Positions 57,486 to 64,000 of a DNA stretch of 64,000 bases are shown piece after piece. Numbering within the stretch: the first letter of the stretch is position 1; each line of letters starts with the position of its first letter. This stretch comes from Protula sp. h YS-2021 (taxonomy: Eukaryota; Annelida; Polychaeta; Sabellida; Serpulidae), in contig OX457026.1 of NCBI GenBank assembly GCA_949752745.1, positions 36,932,723 through 36,996,722 on the forward strand, in the 5' to 3' direction. A model generated the notes under the pieces. That model did not search any database. It was given only the letters and a program-made list of their open reading frames with translations, and had not been told where the DNA came from. The translations under genes and the position numbers were made by a program.

Positions 57486-58591
57486 CTATTGCTCGTTCAA
57501 TAATTTCTCCTCTTCAACCATATTAACATCAAAATCTAAATCTATATCTTCGTCTAAGAGATGATCGCATCCTTCAGAGAAGGGGAAATTTTCTACAAAC
57601 TCCCTCATGTTTTTGATGGGATCTGAAGCAATACTCTCACCGTTTTGTTGATTGATTCGTTGTTTAATTGTAAGATGTCTTGCTTGGGCAATTTTACTTT
57701 GACTACACTTCTTACCCTTATGCTACGATTTCTTTTTCTTCTTGGAACTATATAATCTTTACCGAAATGTGTTTTTTGGCAGGTTACTCTGATCCTTAGT
57801 CATTAGATTGCCGCTTAACTCTTTGCTGCTGGATGTCGGCAGAAGGGATCATCTTGATTTCTTCGGGCAACCATTCTGCTGAAGTTCCAGTCACAGGACC
57901 AGTTGCACAGCAGGATCTAGTGAGGTCAAATGCTGCAATGCGACATGCTGCGCAAAAAGGAATCACGGTAAAGTTAACTAAAACTGATTTACAAAAATAG
58001 GGTGAGTCTTCTTTATGGTCGTGCTTTCTACAAGCATGGGCAAACATTCCGTCTGCCGTCACGGTGAGGTGCTCACAAATGTTACATAGAAAAGCTACAC
58101 ACTTCGGTTTGTGCGTGTATTTAATGTTTCACCATCAGCTGTTCATCAGCAGTTTCAAAACTGCACTTACTGTAAACCGATTTTGCCAATTTAGCTACAC
58201 GCGCAATCTCGATATGCTGGCTGTCGATTTCTCTTCTTTTTCCTGTGGTTCTACCTGTGAATTATCCATTTTGGGAACCGAGTGAGTTTCGAAGACGACA
58301 GATTCTCTTTGGGTTGTTGTTTTTGTTGTACGGCTGGAGAAACCAAAGGAGGTGTGAAGGGTGTGAACGGGTTGACAGCCAAGTCATCCCCCAATTGACT
58401 AGAAGCCAACGGAATCGAGTTAACAAAGGCTTGGGGCAAAAACTGCTGAAACTGTTGCGATAAATCTGATGTTGGCAGTAAAACTGGGCCATGTTTTGCC
58501 TTTTGGTGTTGATTACGTGAATACTCCAAGTGAAAAACTTTTAGGCAAAAACTGCACTTAAAAACCGAGTCTGACATCCCAAAAGAAATAT
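57486..58591 (-). CDS. C2H2 zinc-finger gene or gene relic (partial, splicing partly unresolved)
   Basis: Three coding-like stretches lie in order on the minus strand. 58591-58255 encodes a C2H2 finger (FKCSFCLKVFHLEYS, then H-x4-H) followed by a Pro/Gln/Ser-rich tail, with a CAG|GTAGAA donor. About 58098-57796 encodes a second C2H2 finger (CNICEHLTVTADGMF, then H-x4-H) and further Cys pairs (CAAC). 57722-57486 begins after TCGTAG and encodes 78 residues, basic then strongly acidic (DEDIDLDFD), to a TAG. I could not join the middle stretch to its neighbours in a consistent phase; one possible intron would be only about 31 bases. It may be a gene with exons I missed, or a decaying one. The function is unknown; DNA binding is likely from the fingers. 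It sits just downstream of the Ty3/Gypsy element on the same strand. Confidence 0.45.
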
Positions 58592-59109
58592 CTTGAACGC
58601 AACCGATGAAGTGTATAATTAATAGAATATTTTTGAAGCAATTTACATAAAAAAATGAAAGAAACAAAAATAAACAAATCCGAAATATAACATAAAAGTT
58701 GATCGAAATCTTTGATGCCAAACAGACCATACACGTAAAACTAATTTAAGTTATCCAAAACATCAGTGATTAGAGTAATTTAGAAGTATAGAAGTACTGC
58801 ATCTATAAAGTATGTATAAAATTAATTTAGATTCAAACCGTGCAAGAAATCACTGATAAATTTTGAATTCCGAGTTTGACAACTGTTTGTTTTCCATTCA
58901 AAACAGCTATCCTCGAATGTTTATGAGTGTCCTATCAACGACATATCTATCAGAGTTACCCATATCATTATTAGAATACTCCAATTGAATTAATTTTAGT
59001 GATAATTCATCCCAAAATGAAATAAAGGATTAAGTATTGTTGAATGATTTTAATGCCAGAAAAATTTTACTGAAATGGGTACACTATTAATTGTTGTGGA
59101 AATGGATCA

Positions 59110-59345
59110 GTAATATTACGTATCATTACATTTTCCACACATAAAATATAATATTAGCTCATTCTCTTAATAGTGACATATTACAATAAGTGTCTTACTA
59201 TAATATCTACCATATATAAAAATGTCATATTACAAGCAGTGTCATATTATAAGAAGTGTCACACATTACAGTAGGTTTCATATCACAACAAATATCGTAT
59301 TACAATTCGTCTCATTATAATAAGTAACAGATTACAATAAGTATC
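59110..59345. repeat. Short imperfect tandem repeat (TCATATTACAATAAGTG type)
   Basis: About ten diverged units of 20-25 bases around ATTACAATAAGTGTC. AT-rich, between the C2H2 gene relic and the end of the Gypsy element. Confidence 0.5.
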
Positions 59346-59348
59346 AAG

Positions 59349-62300
59349 TTAGCTTGTTATCTTCCTGATAGAGAACTTTTCTATGGTTGCTGCCAACCAA
59401 GAAACATCCTTTTGATCGTGTTCCCTAATGTATGCTGGCTTTAGTTGATTATAGTGAACACTTCTTCTGCTCATTCTAGCGCAGGATTGGATTTGATATA
59501 CTACGTCGCTTATAATTTGAACAATAAATAAGGTCCCTGCCAGAAACTCAAAAGCTTCTTGCATTCTCCTCTTTTGAAAATGGGTAAGCAGTAGTATACT
59601 GGATCGCCAAGCTGATACTTGTTTGTATGTAATCTGCTACGATAAGTTTTCTCGCGATGTTTAAATATTCGCTGCAGTTGATTTCTTGCAGCCTCATGAG
59701 AATTTGAAAGGATATCCTTCAGTTTTACAATGTATTCGCCCGTACTGTACTCGTAAAAAACCTTATCTCTTTGTGTCACTGCATCATGTGGCATGTGAAT
59801 TTTTCTCCCGCAAACTAATTTATTTGCCGTAAAACCAGTCGAAGAGTGTTCTTTGTTTCTCATGGCCACTGCAAGAAACGGCAAATAACTGTCCCATTTA
59901 TTAGCGTCTAAATTCCCGCCTTTAGACAGCATTTCAAAGAGTTGACAACTTTGGTGAAAAAGCCAACAAACAAAGTTACTTCCTGCATCCATAAATAATT
60001 CTAGAGGTGCTCCATATGTCGTGATCCAATTAGAGCAAAATATTCTTGCTGTAGTTTCGCCAGATTGGTCTGGTAGAGAATAAGCCTAAATCTATTTTTG
60101 AAAATAATCCACAACTACTAGAACGTATTTATTCCCTCGATAAGTTCGAGGAAGGGGACCCGAGATATCCATCCTAATTCTCTCGAAACAGTTTCCGACA
60201 ATGTATTTCTGTACTGCAGCGCAGTAAAATCGACGAGGATTCTTTTTTCGTTGGCAGGTTTGACAAGTTTTAATATAATATCTAACATTTGACGACATTC
60301 CTGGCCAGTAATACTTGTGATGAAGCTTCTTATAGATCTTAGCAGCACATAAGTGACCTGATATCTTACTGTCATGTGAATTGCTAAGAACTGTCTTGCG
60401 AAAAACATTCGGAACGATGATTTGATTTCTTTTCCCATTGGATTGCGTGATAAATTTTTTTTCTATAGAGAATTCCATCGTGTAGAAATATGGACTTTCA
60501 TTGAGCAAGTAAAGCCTTTGAAGTTTCACTATAATGAGCAATATCCTCAAATTTGAGGTTTTCTCCCTTCTCTTGTGCTGAAATTACTCCTTTTAGGTCA
60601 GTATCACAGTTCAGAGCTTCACAGTAGGAACATCTACAGTAGTTTGTTCTTCAAATATCTCATCCTGCTCAGCTTCAAACACAAATTCATCGTTCAAATC
60701 ACCATAATCGCTAATTTGTAAAGCATCTTCTAACTCCATTTCATGAACTATGTATTTGAAAAAAATTGAAATCACTTGCTGAGATAACTATAACAACTTC
60801 GCCGGCATTCCTATTTGGACACGGTGTTCTATGATAATCATCACTGGTAGGGTGGGAACATTCATATCGACACAAGCATTGTGTTGATTGACATCTGCTG
60901 AGGAAATCCTATGGCACTGCCGGGTGTATACTCGAGATCATAGTCAAATCCTTACAATAATTCCAACCATCAATTGGGTTGTGGATTGGTATCCTTGAAG
61001 TTCAGTAGTCCCTTGATGCTTACATGGTCTGTTCTTACTAAAGTCTTGGTATCTGATAGATACATGCGAAAATCATTGACGTGATAGACTATAGATAACA
61101 GTTCCTTCCTAGTGGTGCAGTAATTCTTCTCACATTTACTTAAAGATTTTGAAGAATATGCTAGGACTTTTTCTTCACCATCCTGTATTTGGCTGAGGAC
61201 GACACCAATGGTGAAATTTGAACTGTCTGTAGTTAAAATATACTTTCCATCTTCCTTTGGGAGCGAAAGAATAGGTGTAGACACAAGTCGTGATATGAGA
61301 TCTTGAAATGCATGTTCTTGTGGCTCTAGTCATTTGAAATCCACATCTTTCATCAGAAGTTTGTTGAGTGGGGCGGCGATTTTCGCATAATCTCTGATAA
61401 ATTTTTTATAATAATTTGTCAAACCAAGAAATTAGCGAACTTCTTTCTCTTTCTCTGCTCTTTTAAAGTCTTCAATATCTCTGATTTTGTCGAGATTTGT
61501 TTTTATTTCTCCTCTTCCAATTACTATTATATACAGTACTTCAGTCTTGAATAGATGACACTTCTTTAGCTTAATCCTGCTTGTTCTGGGCGTTTTAAAA
61601 TATCGTCCAGATTTGTCATTGTTTGCTCTACTGTTTTCCCATAAACCAAAATATCATCTAAGTAAACCATTGCAATGCTCCAGTGGAAATTGTGTAGGAC
61701 ATATTCCATCAGTCTCTGAAAACTTCCTTGTGCGTTTACAAGCCCGAAACTCGTTCTATTTCATTCGAATAGACCCGACCGAGTTATGAATGCGGTTTTT
61801 CCTTTAGAATTGAGATGAACTGGCACATTCTTATAGCCAGCGCTCAAATCCAATGCTCAGAAATATTTTGCAGCCGAAACAGCATCCAAAGTCTGACTTA
61901 TAGGTGGAATCGGATGGGCGTCGGGGATGGTCACTGCATTAAGCTCTCTATAATCGATGCACATGCGATAGCTTCCGTCCTTTCTTTTTCACAAGTAGCA
62001 CGTAACTACTCCATGGCGAATTTGAACGTGAGATATAGCCTTTCTTTAGCAAATCCTCGATCTGTTTATCGATTCTGCTTGCTGGTGCAGAGGATGAGGC
62101 CTCAGGCGTTGTTTGATTGGAGCTGTGTCTGTTTTAATTCTAATCTGGTGTTCTTTTAGAGTTGTTAGTCTCACATCTAAGTCGTTTTCTGAAATCGTTT
62201 TCTTACATTTTTGCAGTGATAATTTAAGATCTTCTCTTTGCTTCGTTGTCAGATGAACACAAGCTTCGTTAAACATATCTCTCATATGAGCAGGTAAATC

Positions 62301-62684
62301 AGTCAACTCAAAATCTTGATTATTCTATCCTCGTTCTGCGGAATTTCTTCTTCTTCTTCGCGTTCTTGTGGTGTATATCGCACATTATGAATAATCGAAA
62401 CGACTTCAGACGGTTTTATAAAACCACATATCGCATTTGGACGAAGTGTAACCTTGCTGTGACCACAATTTAAGACATGCATTGGAATCATATGTTGTCC
62501 ATTCATTACTGTTGTGGCGCAAGGAACTACGCTATGCTTTTCAATAAAAATTTAAAAAAGTCTCCATCACCATATGTACTGTCGCATTTATTTTAGTTGT
62601 TCTTCTGTTTCCTTCAGAATCATTTACTTTTCCATGAATAATATATTCCTTCATGGATTCCAATTAATATTTACGAGCAATTAT

Positions 62685-62779
<95 letters not shown>

Positions 62780-63997
62780 GAAGGCAGCCTATCTACTATA
62801 ACACAGGGTACTTCTTGATTCGTCAGTGTAATTTTCTCTTCTACTAGATATAATTTGCCTCCCAGTTCCTTAAAGAGTGTGAAGTTCAAAATGATATTCT
62901 CTCCGGCAACATCTGCCACAAAGAAATCAATCATGGTCCTTGAATTTCCGATTAAGAATGGCAACGGTAGCCTTCCAAATATACTCATCGGATTTCCCGA
63001 AGCATTTGAGACTCTAGAATTGGTCGATTGACGCTTTGACTTGATATCATCTCCAAATCTTTCAAAGAACGGCTTTAAAAGAATGCAAATACTTGCTCAT
63101 TGCCCAATAGCATCGGCACAGGTTTATTCACTCCCAGATCTGCAAACACATACTTTCCTTTGCTGATGCCTTACAAAAGGTCTAGGTTGACATGACAATT
63201 TCTGGCATGGGCAGGGTCTGTCAAAACTGTAACAGAAGTCTCAACCTCATTTTTCTCTGGAACTCGGCCGTCAAACTGAAACTCAAATAACGGATCGCAG
63301 CTTAAACGACAAATGATTTCAGACAGAGTGTCCTTTGTTGTATTTTCCTCTACTTTAGGATCAATTATATAGCTTAAAAGCTCTTTATCCAGTTGCTTTG
63401 TGAGTCCAGTTTCTCGTGGTTCTAAATGTAAAGTCATTTTGATATCTAAAACGCAGCTTTCGTCTAAAATATTACGAGATAAAAGATTTTCATCCTCAAA
63501 TATTTCCGGGAAAACGTTTTTAATACGTTCAATAGTTTCTAAATATGCATTCTTGTTATCTGTTACTTGTTTGACTTCTTTTCTGCTCGCTCGCCTATTT
63601 GACGATTCTACTGACTTGTATTTTGTGTTTTGAGCTTATTCCCTGGTCTTCTTCCCCCTGCATGCTTCAGTGAGGGAGTCCAGGCGTTTAAAGACTCTAT
63701 TCGCTGACCTTTCCCACCACAATGATTTGCAAATTACTTTTGAATAGTCTTTGTCTTTCTTGACAGATTTTCCTGAAATCTGAAACAGTACTGTATATCG
63801 TTTTCCTCTTCTTCTTCATCTTCTGAGTCACGAGCAACCTTATCCATGGATCTCATCATATTAACTTTTGAAAAACTGATTTCTTAAAGCCTTGCCCTCT
63901 TGCTGAACGATTCACACTTCGATAGGCTGATATGCTTGAATCGCCTTCACGATATCGTCAACCGAAACTAGTTGTTTGCATTGTGTTGACAACTCTT
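59349..63997 (-). mobile_element. Degraded Ty3/Gypsy LTR retrotransposon (pol, partial gag)
   Basis: On the minus strand from right to left: gag-like sequence around 63997-63800 (DDIVKAIQAYQP), a protease-region remnant around 62988-62800 (ENIILNFTLFKELGGKLYL), the reverse-transcriptase start at 62150-62070 (IRIKTDTAPIKQRLR), the RT core with catalytic YLDD at about 61651-61670, RNase H at 61284-60970 (ILTTDSSNFTIGVVLSQ), the integrase H2C2 site at 60450-60240 (KYYWPGM, C-x2-C) and the integrase C-terminal part at 59992-59510 (YQLGDPVYYCLP). Several stops and frame changes break the frame, and a CT microsatellite interrupts the protease region. LTRs were not found; the 5' LTR may lie beyond the window. 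It is an old, inactive copy. Confidence 0.85.
62685..62774. repeat. CT dinucleotide microsatellite
   Basis: About 45 uninterrupted CT repeats inside the protease region of the Gypsy remnant. The Arg-Glu run in a translated frame is an artefact of this repeat. Confidence 0.95.
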
Positions 63998-64000
63998 TAT

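Noticed and set aside
62671..62988. Arg-Glu repeat protein
   Set aside because: Product of the CT microsatellite inside the broken Gypsy protease region.

Overview
This looks like nuclear DNA from an invertebrate animal. Coding segments are short exons bounded by GT/AG signals and separated by long introns. Most of the window is AT-rich repeat: Helitron-like 3' ends beside satellite arrays, long foldback elements, pogo/Tigger remnants, a degraded CR1/L2-like LINE and a degraded Ty3/Gypsy element. The repeat content fits a mollusc or another lophotrochozoan, but that is inference from repeat style only. No bacterial operons, CRISPR arrays, rRNA genes or intact tRNA genes are visible.

Layout. 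3.4-4.6 kb (+): last four coding exons of an ABCG-type half transporter. 5.4-12 kb: repeat block with a 3.4 kb foldback, a Helitron-like 3' end, a 1 kb foldback and a 45-bp higher-order minisatellite. 14.9-16 kb: ~150-bp satellite array. 16.96-24.34 kb (-): gene A, a multi-exon gene encoding an acidic N-terminus, a GIN1/Gypsy-like integrase H2C2 zinc module, a C2H2 finger, a CXXC zinc finger and a short C-terminal WF motif. 25.6-26.4 kb: internally deleted pogo/Tigger remnant. 29.83-40.16 kb (+): gene B, a complete eight-exon model of 839 codons with a C2H2 finger, an acidic/basic repeat exon, two CXXC fingers and the same C-terminal motif. 30-37 kb: repeats inside the introns of B. 41-54 kb: tandem-repeat elements. 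54.0-57.2 kb (+): broken LINE. 57.5-58.6 kb (-): C2H2 gene or gene relic, splicing only partly solved. 59.3-64 kb (-): broken Ty3/Gypsy element.

How it fits together. A and B stand head to head, transcribed away from each other, and share domain order, the position and phase of key introns and the C-terminal motif. I read them as a divergently arranged paralog pair of nuclear, probably CpG-reading, zinc-finger proteins. A has an integrase-derived module that B lacks, and B has two CXXC fingers where A shows one. This pair is the most interesting content. All domain calls are by eye; no search was run.
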